DNA from: Pseudomonadales bacterium
Lineage (GTDB): Bacteria; Pseudomonadota; Gammaproteobacteria; Pseudomonadales; Azotimanducaceae
NCBI GenBank assembly: GCA_028822125.1
Contig: JAPKEK010000231.1
Span: 1 to 5,258 of the forward strand
Direction of reading: 5' to 3'
DNA: 5,258 nt
The notes beneath the pieces are model-generated. The model saw nothing but the letters and a program-made list of their open reading frames with translations. It was not told the DNA's origin and made no database searches. The translations under genes and the position numbers were made by a program. Below, one piece after another: positions 1 to 5,258 of the stretch (within the stretch, counting starts at the first letter, position 1; each line of letters begins with the position of its first letter).

Positions 1-1
1 T

Positions 2-760
2 ATAGCAACGGTGACCCTACGGCGACCGGAGAAGCTCAATGCGTTAAATGATGTTTTAAGGGAAGAATTACACGAAGCCTGTGTGGTAATTCAAAATAAT
101 GATGACATTCGAGCCGCCATATTTACCGGGTCTGGGCGGGGCTTTTGTTCCGGCGCAGATCTCACCCCAGCCTCGGTAGGCAAGCCAGGCCGGTTAAGTC
201 AGAACGAGCGCCTGGATGATATTGGCTGGGTTGGTCGTCTTGCCACTGATATCTATAAGATCGGCATTCCGACTGTTGCTGCGGTGAATGGTGTCGCCGC
301 TGGCGCCGGCATGAGCCTGGCCCTGGCGTGCGATCTGAGGGTTGGTTGTGAGACGTCACGCTTCAAGACGGTTTTTGCTGAACGCGGGTTGTCCCCGGAC
401 AGTGGTATGTCTTTTTTCCTGCCGCGTATTGTTGGCTACAGTCGAGCAGCAGATCTGGTTTTCACCAGCCGGGGTGTTGATGCTGACGAAGCCTATCGGC
501 TGGCCTTATTGGATCGCCTGGTCAGCAGCGAACAATTGCTGAACTGCGCGCAGGATCTGGCGAAACAGATGGTTAGTCTGCCTCCCATGGCGATTCGCTC
601 GGGTAAACGGGTTCTGCAGCTTAATCAGGACCTTGAATTTGAGCACGCCTTAAGAAATGAAATCTTTGGCTTGTCATTTGCGCGTAAGTCTCCCCAGGAT
701 CAGAAGGAGCAGCGAGCTTCTTTCCTGGAAAAACGCAAACCTAAATTCACGGGTGACTGA
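2..760 (+). CDS. Enoyl-CoA hydratase/isomerase (crotonase) family protein, PaaG-like, 5'-truncated by the window
   Basis: This is a crotonase-fold protein expected to act on acyl-CoA thioesters in the cytoplasm. The frame is open from the window edge (codons for Ile-Ala-Thr precede the GTG at 11) and ends in TGA at 758-760. The family normally has a strand ending in T-L-x-R-P-E-K-x-N-A-L-N about 10-15 residues after its start, so the GTG at 11 is probably an internal Val and the true start lies upstream. Counting from that GTG, the two oxyanion-hole segments are FCSGAD (45-50) and AAGAGMSLALACD (96-108). The two catalytic Glu residues of classical hydratases are not there: Ser102 and Phe122 stand in their places. 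The loop GLSPDSG (127-133) with Asp130 and the following FFLPRIVG resemble PaaG-type isomerases. I therefore infer a double-bond isomerase or related activity rather than a textbook hydratase. The family call is firm; the substrate is unknown. It converges on the broken glycosyltransferase. Confidence 0.9.
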   Translation: MATVTLRRPEKLNALNDVLREELHEACVVIQNNDDIRAAIFTGSGRGFCSGADLTPASVGKPGRLSQNERLDDIGWVGRLATDIYKIGIPTVAAVNGVAAGAGMSLALACDLRVGCETSRFKTVFAERGLSPDSGMSFFLPRIVGYSRAADLVFTSRGVDADEAYRLALLDRLVSSEQLLNCAQDLAKQMVSLPPMAIRSGKRVLQLNQDLEFEHALRNEIFGLSFARKSPQDQKEQRASFLEKRKPKFTGD

Positions 761-985
761 GCGGCTATCAGGAACAGGGAAGGGATATGCGCAAGCGCTT
801 TATCTGATTTCACCCGTACTACTGGTTTCTATTATATTAAAGTAACTAATTATAAATAGATTTTAAGAAATTGATTTTAAATAATAAAATAATTAAATAG
901 AATTGTTTGCATGGGCTAAATTTGCCTTATCGCAGCTGCAGGTCAGAATTTCGGGAAAGGCAATCAATACACAGGTGGTGAGTGA
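761..985. other. Convergent intergenic gap with an extremely A+T-rich core
   Basis: This spacer lies between the stop of the crotonase gene (+) and the end of the glycosyltransferase remnant (-). Positions 831-900 contain only six G/C bases in 70, far below the rest of the window, and include the octamer GATTTTAA twice (859-866 and 873-880). A short imperfect inverted repeat lies at 784-804 (GATA-t-GCGC-aa-GCGC-tt-TATC), but its loop is too tight and its T-run too weak to call a terminator. I see no coding frame with family resemblance here. Transcription from both sides presumably ends in this gap, which is an inference from gene orientation. Confidence 0.6.
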
Positions 986-1326
986 TCAGGCTGCGATCTG
1001 GCGCATTTCTCGTATCAAGCTCAGGACCCTCTGCAACAGAATAGAACCAGCAAAATCCTGACGTCGTCTGGCGAACTTCCGAGCCCCGTGTCGATAGCGA
1101 TGACTGGAAAGCATCTGGTCGAGCTTTACCATGCATAGCCTGGCATCATTTACAGGCGCGATTAAACCGGCATCAAGGGTCTGGACATTCTGAGCTACCA
1201 GGCGTTGTTCGGCATTTCTGGGTAACATGAGAATGGGCATGCCGTTGAGCAACAACTTACCACTCACGCCATGATTCGCATTGCACATGGCAAGGTCAGC
1301 TGTTGCGCCAACCGCATCCATATCAA

Positions 1327-1331
1327 GGGGG
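1327..1331 (-). other. Inferred frameshift 3 in the glycosyltransferase: five-base C run (minus strand)
   Basis: On the minus strand the frame reads through FTDAP and then becomes LIWMRLAQQ, which has no family resemblance. Lengthening the C run from five to six gives FTDAPLDMDAVGATADLA, joining directly to the conserved NANHG motif. This is the most precisely placed of the three lesions. Confidence 0.8.
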
Positions 1332-1799
1332 CATCCGTAAATCTCAAGATTTCACTTTCGCAGTGCTGCCTAAGGTCAGCTGGCAGGCCATCACCGTATA
1401 CCAGAACAGGGTATTTCTTGTCGCGAAGCGCCTGCAGAAAGCTGCGTAGCACCGGAAAAGGTTTGGTATAGAAGAATAACCTTTGGCCCCGGAAATTCAG
1501 GCCACTGGGGTAGCCTGCCTGTGCCGGCGATTGGAAAATACCGCCGTAAACTGCATTTTCTCTGTTCGGATAATGATCCAGTTCTTTAAAGGTTCTGAAG
1601 ATCTGCTGGTCAGTGAGCTGCATATCGGCAACCTGATCAATCACCGGGATAGCATTGTCTTTCAGTGCCTGATTGACCAGCTTGAGCAACATTTGTTCAT
1701 TTTCTACAAGCTCGGCACCATTCTGAGCGAGTCCCAGCAGTGCCCTGAAGCCGGGAATTGGACTGTCCGAAGGCGGGGTGTGAAATCCAGTATCGATTC

Positions 1800-1824
1800 G
1801 CAGGGTCCGGCTGGGCCTGACCTG
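1800..1824 (-). other. Inferred frameshift 2 in the glycosyltransferase, within this interval
   Basis: The frame carrying DYSPTAILASKG has to change to the frame carrying RIDTGFHTPP. The latter frame has a stop at 1825-1827, so the change lies between that stop and the RIDTGF codons starting at 1800. The three-base C run at 1803-1805 is the best candidate, since one more C gives AGPLRIDTGF. The exact base is uncertain because this stretch is poorly conserved and seems about ten residues longer than I would expect for the family. Confidence 0.55.
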
Positions 1825-1939
1825 TCAGCGGATGCCTCAGCGTGGTATCCCTTTGAAGCCAGGATTGCAGTTGGACTGTAATCAAAGATGATCAGGTCCG
1901 GGCTGACCAGGGTAAACAGATTGATCCAGGCTCGAATTA

Positions 1940-1941
1940 GG
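1940..1941 (-). other. Inferred frameshift 1 in the glycosyltransferase: CC doublet (minus strand)
   Basis: The N-terminal frame ends EELSS followed at once by a stop (1937-1939). Adding one C to the doublet at 1940-1941 removes the stop and gives EELSSLIRAWINLFTLV, which continues into SPDLIIFDYSP, typical of the family at this distance from the start. Confidence 0.75.
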
Positions 1942-2212
1942 AAGACAGCTCCTCGACTCGTTCGTAGCCTAATCCCTGAAGAATCTCCACATAGCTGAAT
2001 CGATTCTTTCGGCTGGCTTTATGACTGACTGCCTGGGGTGGCTGTATCCAGGTTACCTGGGTAGATGCAAACAGCCGGCTTGCACTATCGAGTTCACGAG
2101 CAGCGAAATAGATTGATTGGCCCTGTTTTTCAAGGCCGCTTATCAGATTAATATAGGGGGCAATGTGGCCTCTGCCGCGGCCAATTTCCCAGGTAAATAG
2201 TATTTTTGCCAT

Positions 2213-2424
2213 TGATGTCTCGTCTTGTGCCATGCTACCGCAGGCGAATTGAGGTCCCTTGTCAAAGGCTCTGAAGGCTGCTCCTGGATTTCGCTATGAC
2301 CAATGAATCCATTATGTACTCATCTTTTATCTTTAGCACAGTCCAGGTCAGGTCTTCAAGACTGGGCACTGGCTTGAGTTTTAGGGTTCACAGGTATTTT
2401 TTTATCCCCTGGCAGGGCAACAGT
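2213..2424. other. Spacer between SDR and glycosyltransferase remnant
   Basis: About 190-210 bp separate the SDR stop from the glycosyltransferase start, both on the minus strand, so the two may not be tightly co-transcribed. Near the SDR end there is CCCTG-c-CAGGG (2408-2418) next to a run of seven T on the plus strand; this run is on the wrong side to terminate SDR transcription. An imperfect dyad centred near 2357 (GTCTT-c-AAGAC, 2352-2362, with outer CCAG at 2343 and CTGG further out) could be an operator or chance. A minus-strand CATAAT near 2311-2316 resembles a -10 box, but I find no good -35 partner. No convincing gene is present. Confidence 0.4.
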
Positions 2425-3243
2425 TTATGTCAGGCTATCGACTATGTACTGGTAATACGCCGCTGGGTTCTGCAGGCGGTGGACCATAGGAGCATCGCGT
2501 CTGTTTTGCGGGTTGTTTATGACCAGGCATTCGCCCGATCGCTGGTCGTCCTCAATGATTTGCAGAACGGCATCGGCAACCTGATCAGCTGTTAACAAAA
2601 TGGTATTTGCTAGCACCGGATCCAGCCATGCAGCCGGTGTGCTGCCATCACCGGTACGGTTAATGAAGGCTGTATCTACCATGCCCGGTAAGATTGCATT
2701 GACTCGAATGTTGTGGCTTTTTGCCAGCTGGGCAGAAGCCTGGGTGAGGTTTACGACTGCTGATTTTGTCGAGGAATAGACGGGGTCTGCAGACATAGGC
2801 CCCAGGGCAGCGGTAGAGGCCGTATTGATGATGACCCCGCCGGCATTCCTGTTAAGGACATCAATTGCCAGCCTGTTGCCGAACGTGATTCCCAGCAGAT
2901 TAACTTTGATGACGGCCTCGATTCTGTCCAGTGGCGTTTCTGGCCAGATAGGTTCGCCACAGATAGTGCCCGCATTGTTGTGGACGATACTGATGCCGCC
3001 AAAACGCGTTTCTACCGCTTTGAAGAAGTCGCTTTGCTGTTTACTGCTGCTGACATCGATAATGTCTGTAAATGATTTTGCGCCGCGTTGCTGCACCCCT
3101 GCAGCGGTTTCAAGCAGACCTTCATCATCGATATCCGCCAGTCCGATGGCTTTTACATCGGCATTTGCCAGCGCGTAAGCGGTTGCCTGGCCAATTCCTG
3201 ACGCAGCGCCGGTAATAATTGCGACCTTACCTTTGATATCCAT
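2425..3243 (-). CDS. Short-chain dehydrogenase/reductase (classical SDR), 272 aa
   Basis: This is a complete classical SDR, a cytoplasmic NAD(P)(H)-dependent oxidoreductase that interconverts a secondary alcohol and a ketone. From the N-terminus: cofactor motif TGAASGIG (11-18); acidic end of the second strand, LADID with Asp37, which favours NAD(H) over NADP(H); Asp63-Val64; NNAG (89-92); Asn115; catalytic Ser143; and Tyr156-x3-Lys160 in YSSTK, followed by LPG (185-187). The full Asn-Ser-Tyr-Lys tetrad is present, so it should be active. Length is normal for the family, with a modest C-terminal extension ending YIVDSLT. The ATG start places the cofactor motif at the usual distance and has a good ribosome binding site. 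It is divergent from the OYE-type flavoenzyme with a 93-bp gap, suggesting shared control. The substrate is unknown; a hydroxyacyl-CoA or hydroxysteroid-like compound would fit the neighbours, but that is inference. Confidence 0.93.
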   Translation of the reverse strand: MDIKGKVAIITGAASGIGQATAYALANADVKAIGLADIDDEGLLETAAGVQQRGAKSFTDIIDVSSSKQQSDFFKAVETRFGGISIVHNNAGTICGEPIWPETPLDRIEAVIKVNLLGITFGNRLAIDVLNRNAGGVIINTASTAALGPMSADPVYSSTKSAVVNLTQASAQLAKSHNIRVNAILPGMVDTAFINRTGDGSTPAAWLDPVLANTILLTADQVADAVLQIIEDDQRSGECLVINNPQNRRDAPMVHRLQNPAAYYQYIVDSLT

Positions 3244-3249
3244 GATTCA

Positions 3250-3254
3250 TCCTT
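3250..3254 (-). promoter_or_regulatory. Ribosome binding site of the SDR gene
   Basis: The minus strand reads AAGGA, then TGAATC, then the ATG at 3243-3241. A Shine-Dalgarno core at a spacing of six bases supports this start. Confidence 0.65.
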
Positions 3255-3320
3255 GAGCTTGGTAGGACTATCAAAACAAAATTACTCCGCAAATGGAACG
3301 TGTTATAAAGAGTTAAGGTA

Positions 3321-3328
3321 AGGCGAGG
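3321..3328 (+). promoter_or_regulatory. Ribosome binding site of the flavoenzyme gene
   Basis: AGGCGAGG lies eight bases before the ATG at 3337. An in-frame TAA at 3319-3321 rules out any upstream in-frame start, so this site and ATG fix the N-terminus. Confidence 0.65.
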
Positions 3329-3336
3329 TTATACCG

Positions 3337-5258
3337 ATGGCGAACTATGAGAATCTGTTTCAGCCCCTGAAAGTGGGTCAATGTGTCCTCAAAAACCGGA
3401 TCGTCCGTTCTCCCCATGGCACCGGTTTGACGGGCGAGAATCTTATTGCTTACCACGAGGCAAGAGCGCGCGGGGGTGTCGCTATGTCAACGCTCCAGGC
3501 GACCGGCATTCACGCCAGTGCGCCGAGTGGGATTGAATTGTATTCAGATCGTTGCAGACCCTTTCTAAGTGAAATTGCTGACAGGATGAGGCCTTTCGAT
3601 ATGAAGTTGTTCATTCAGCTTTATCATCAGGGGGCAGCAGGCGGGGCAACTGCTGAAGCCTGGTCTGCCAGCGCCATCCCTAACCCTATGGGACGAGTGG
3701 TGCCGCTGGAGATGACCAAAACCCAGATCGAAGATGTTGTTGCTGGATTTGCCACGGCGGCGATGCGGGTTCGTGACTGTGGCTTAGATGGCGTGGATAT
3801 CCATGCGTCTAGTGGTTATCTGATTCACGAGTTTCTTTCTCCCGCCCTGAACAGACGCAGTGATGAGTATGGTGGTGATCTGGCTGGCCGTATGCGATTT
3901 CTGCTTGAAGTCATTGCAGCGGTCAGGCAAGCGGTGGGCGATGATATTGTAGTTGGCGTCAGAATTCCTAACGAAGATTATGTGCCAGGGGGACTGGCTG
4001 CCGAGGATAATGCACTCGTTGCAGCCGCCATCGACCCCCTGGTGGATTATATTTCCCTACACATGGGGGCCTACTGGCGCTTTCATAAGCTCATCGCGCC
4101 AGCAGATGATCCTCTGGGTGTGGAAATGGCGGCGAACAACGTGATTACCCCGAATATCAGTAAACCAGCGATGGTGGTTGGCCGTATAATGGGCCTTGAT
4201 CACGCCAGTGCGATTGTCGCCAGCGGAGAAGCGGCAATGGTATCCATGGTCCGAGCGCTGATTGCAGATCCTGATCTTGTGAAAAAGGCCCGTAACCAGC
4301 AGGAACACAAAATCCGTCCTTGTATCGGCTCTAATATGGGCTGTGTAGGGCAATTGATGAGCCAAGGTAGAATAAGCTGTGTGGTTAATCCTGCTGCAGC
4401 CAGGGAACAGGTGCTCAGCTTTGAGCCGAATGATCGTGTGCGGCTCAGTAAAAGGCTATTGGTGGTCGGTGGTGGCCCAGCAGGCCTGGAATTTGCTCGA
4501 ACAGCTGCGCTTAGAGGCCATGAGGTTGCGTTACACGAGGCAATGAAGTCCCTAGGCGGTCAGGTTTTAATGGCAGCTTCAGCGCCAGGGCGAGCAGATA
4601 TTGGCGGCATCGCGCAATGGTTAAGCTCTGAGATAGAAAGCCTCGGCGTTGATGTCCACTTAAACAGCTATGTGGATGAACAATTAATAGCAGAAATTGC
4701 CCCAGACGAGGTCGTATTGGCGACAGGCACGATGCCTAGAACCGATGGCATGCAGTTGGCAATGCCGGGTTCTTCAATCCAGGGATTTGACAAGTCTCAT
4801 GTTTATTCATCCTGGGACCTGCTCGGGTTCGGAGAGATTACCCAGTTGCGGGGCCCTGCGGTTGTTTTCGACGATACAGGCTCTTTTGAAGCAATATCTG
4901 TGTGTGACGTTCTGCTGGCCAAAGGATTGCCGGTTACGCTGGTATCCAGACATAACGCTATTGGCGAGAGTCTGCCTTATCCACCCGTGACCGCAGGGGC
5001 AGCACGGGAGCGCCTTTATGGTGGTAACTTTGATTTTATAGGGGGGCATTACTTACAGCAGATTGATGACGATAAAGTTGACATCGGTGTTCTGTTTACT
5101 GATCGCCGTCGCAGTATTGCCGCACAAACCGTTGTTTTCGTAGGCTATAACGAGCCGAATCGATCATTATGGCAGTCGTTACAGGGTAATGGCCCAACTG
5201 CTCATATGGTCGGTGATGTGCGCGGTCGAAACAGTATTATGAGTGCCATTCACGCGGG
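3337..5258 (+). CDS. OYE-barrel flavoenzyme with FAD/NAD(P)-binding half (2,4-dienoyl-CoA reductase/TMADH type), 3'-truncated by the window
   Basis: The frame is open for 640 codons with no stop and runs off the right edge; family members are around 670 residues, so only the C-terminal tail is missing. Residues 1-320 form the FMN-binding TIM barrel: KNRIVRSPHG (19-28), Gln94, Tyr161 in SSGYLIHEFLSP, Arg209 and His242. Tyr161 and Arg209 sit five residues before E. coli FadH Tyr166 and Arg214, and His242 is the likely counterpart of its His252. The iron-sulfur loop is Cys329, Ser332, Cys336 and Cys348, with spacing identical to FadH Cys334/337/341/353 except that the second Cys is Ser. The FAD-binding half follows: VVGGGPAGLE (from about 376), LATG (about 461-464), a second nucleotide-binding unit VVFDDTGSFEA, and a closing VGDVRG. 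Such enzymes use NAD(P)H via FAD, a cluster and FMN to reduce an activated C=C bond. Divergence from an SDR suggests a catabolic role; the substrate is not readable. Confidence 0.92.
   Translation, partial: MANYENLFQPLKVGQCVLKNRIVRSPHGTGLTGENLIAYHEARARGGVAMSTLQATGIHASAPSGIELYSDRCRPFLSEIADRMRPFDMKLFIQLYHQGAAGGATAEAWSASAIPNPMGRVVPLEMTKTQIEDVVAGFATAAMRVRDCGLDGVDIHASSGYLIHEFLSPALNRRSDEYGGDLAGRMRFLLEVIAAVRQAVGDDIVVGVRIPNEDYVPGGLAAEDNALVAAAIDPLVDYISLHMGAYWRFHKLIAPADDPLGVEMAANNVITPNISKPAMVVGRIMGLDHASAIVASGEAAMVSMVRALIADPDLVKKARNQQEHKIRPCIGSNMGCVGQLMSQGRISCVVNPAAAREQVLSFEPNDRVRLSKRLLVVGGGPAGLEFARTAALRGHEVALHEAMKSLGGQVLMAASAPGRADIGGIAQWLSSEIESLGVDVHLNSYVDEQLIAEIAPDEVVLATGTMPRTDGMQLAMPGSSIQGFDKSHVYSSWDLLGFGEITQLRGPAVVFDDTGSFEAISVCDVLLAKGLPVTLVSRHNAIGESLPYPPVTAGAARERLYGGNFDFIGGHYLQQIDDDKVDIGVLFTDRRRSIAAQTVVFVGYNEPNRSLWQSLQGNGPTAHMVGDVRGRNSIMSAIHA
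4321..4380 (+). other. Degenerate 4Fe-4S-binding motif of the flavoenzyme (Cys to Ser)
   Basis: Codons 329-348 encode Cys-Ile-Gly-Ser at the start, Cys336 after Asn-Met-Gly, and Cys348 eleven residues later. The family pattern is C-x2-C-x3-C-x11-C. The second ligand codon is TCT (Ser, 4330-4332), one base from the Cys codon TGT. Confidence 0.8.

Larger units (their letters stand above)
986..2212 (-). pseudogene. GT-B (GT1/MGT-like) glycosyltransferase, broken by three apparent -1 frameshifts
   Basis: Read on the minus strand, four segments in successive frames together make one glycosyltransferase of about 409 codons, a normal length for this family. Segment 1 (2212 to about 1940) has the N-terminal MAKILFTWEIGRGRGH, where the GxGxGH His (residue 16) matches the usual catalytic His. 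Segment 2 (about 1940 to 1800-1824) reads LIRAWINLF then SPDLIIFDYSPTAILA, the end of the N-terminal Rossmann domain. Segment 3 (about 1800 to 1331) starts RIDTGFHTPPSDSPIPGF and runs through the interdomain region. Segment 4 (about 1327 to 986) has the nucleotide-sugar-binding signature NANHGVSGKLLLNGMPIL, then LPRNAEQ. Each junction is restored by adding one base, and I see no in-frame stop in the rebuilt reading. Family members transfer a sugar from an activated nucleotide donor to a small acceptor; the acceptor is unknown. An in-frame ATG at 2233 is an alternative start, but GACGAG upstream slightly favours the ATG at 2212. Either a real pseudogene or G/C-run base-calling errors would explain the state. 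Confidence 0.85.
3244..3336. promoter_or_regulatory. Divergent promoter region between SDR and flavoenzyme genes
   Basis: Both genes read outward from this 93-bp gap, so it should contain both promoters and any operator. On the plus strand TATAAA (3304-3309) could be a -10 box, with TTACTC (3282-3287) as a weak -35 at 16 bp. Transcription would then start only about 20 bp before the flavoenzyme start. On the minus strand I see no clear consensus. No strong symmetric operator is evident. The regulatory role is inferred from gene orientation; the individual boxes are low confidence. Confidence 0.45.

Noticed and set aside
784..804. Inverted repeat after the crotonase gene as a rho-independent terminator
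   Set aside because: The stem is interrupted, the loop is two bases, and the following bases lack a proper T-run.
927..1136. Open frame on the minus strand of 69 codons
   Set aside because: It overlaps the C-terminal part of the glycosyltransferase in another frame and has no family resemblance of its own.
1483..1881. Plus-strand open frame of 132 codons
   Set aside because: It is antisense to the glycosyltransferase, has no recognisable domain, and is explained by reverse-strand composition.
1697..1885. Open frame on the minus strand of 62 codons inside the glycosyltransferase
   Set aside because: Its translation is a third-frame shadow; the family-like residues (DYSPTAILA and TGFHTPP) lie in the other two frames over the same bases.
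986..2212. Programmed frameshifting to make the glycosyltransferase
   Set aside because: Three separate shifts without obvious slippery heptamers or downstream structures would be needed; decay or base-calling error is simpler.
2343..2376. Imperfect dyad in the spacer downstream of the SDR as a terminator
   Set aside because: The arms need bulges, the central loop is one base, and no T-run follows on either strand.
2296..2595. Plus-strand open frame of 99 codons overlapping the SDR 3' end
   Set aside because: Half of it is antisense to the well-supported SDR, its composition is unlike a folded protein family I know, and it has no clear ribosome binding site.
4057..4365. Minus-strand open frame of 102 codons inside the flavoenzyme gene
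   Set aside because: The plus-strand flavoenzyme frame has continuous family motifs across this stretch, so this is a shadow.

Overview
The window looks like bacterial chromosomal DNA of moderate G+C content, probably from a gammaproteobacterium or similar environmental proteobacterium. That placement is an inference from protein style, codon use and gene content only; no rRNA, tRNA or other lineage marker is present. It holds three apparently intact reading frames (two cut by the window edges) and one broken gene. I see no RNA gene, insertion sequence, CRISPR array, phage gene or replication origin.

Layout. Positions 2-760 (+) are the 3' part of a crotonase-fold (enoyl-CoA hydratase/isomerase) gene whose start lies before the window. 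Positions 761-985 form a convergent intergenic gap containing an extremely A+T-rich core (831-900). Positions 986-2212 (-) carry a GT-B glycosyltransferase of about 409 codons, split into four reading-frame segments by three apparent one-base losses. Positions 2213-2424 are a mostly non-coding spacer. Positions 2425-3243 (-) encode an intact 272-residue short-chain dehydrogenase/reductase (SDR). Positions 3244-3336 are a 93-bp divergent promoter region. Positions 3337-5258 (+) encode a large flavoenzyme with an Old-Yellow-Enzyme barrel, a degenerate iron-sulfur motif and an FAD/NAD(P)-binding half (2,4-dienoyl-CoA reductase/trimethylamine dehydrogenase type), running off the right edge after 640 codons.

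How the genes may work together. A crotonase-fold enzyme, an SDR and an OYE-type enoate or dienoyl-CoA reductase are a common set in catabolism of lipids, steroids, terpenoids or aromatics through CoA thioesters: one enzyme isomerises or hydrates an unsaturated acyl-CoA, the SDR oxidises an alcohol, and the flavoenzyme reduces a conjugated double bond. The substrate cannot be read from the sequence. The glycosyltransferase is the outlier and, as written, cannot make a full-length protein.

The two observations most worth a second look are the clustered -1 frameshifts in the glycosyltransferase, all explicable as shortened G/C runs while its neighbours stay open, and a Cys-to-Ser change at one of the four expected iron-sulfur ligands of the flavoenzyme. 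I found no convincing evidence of a previously undescribed system.
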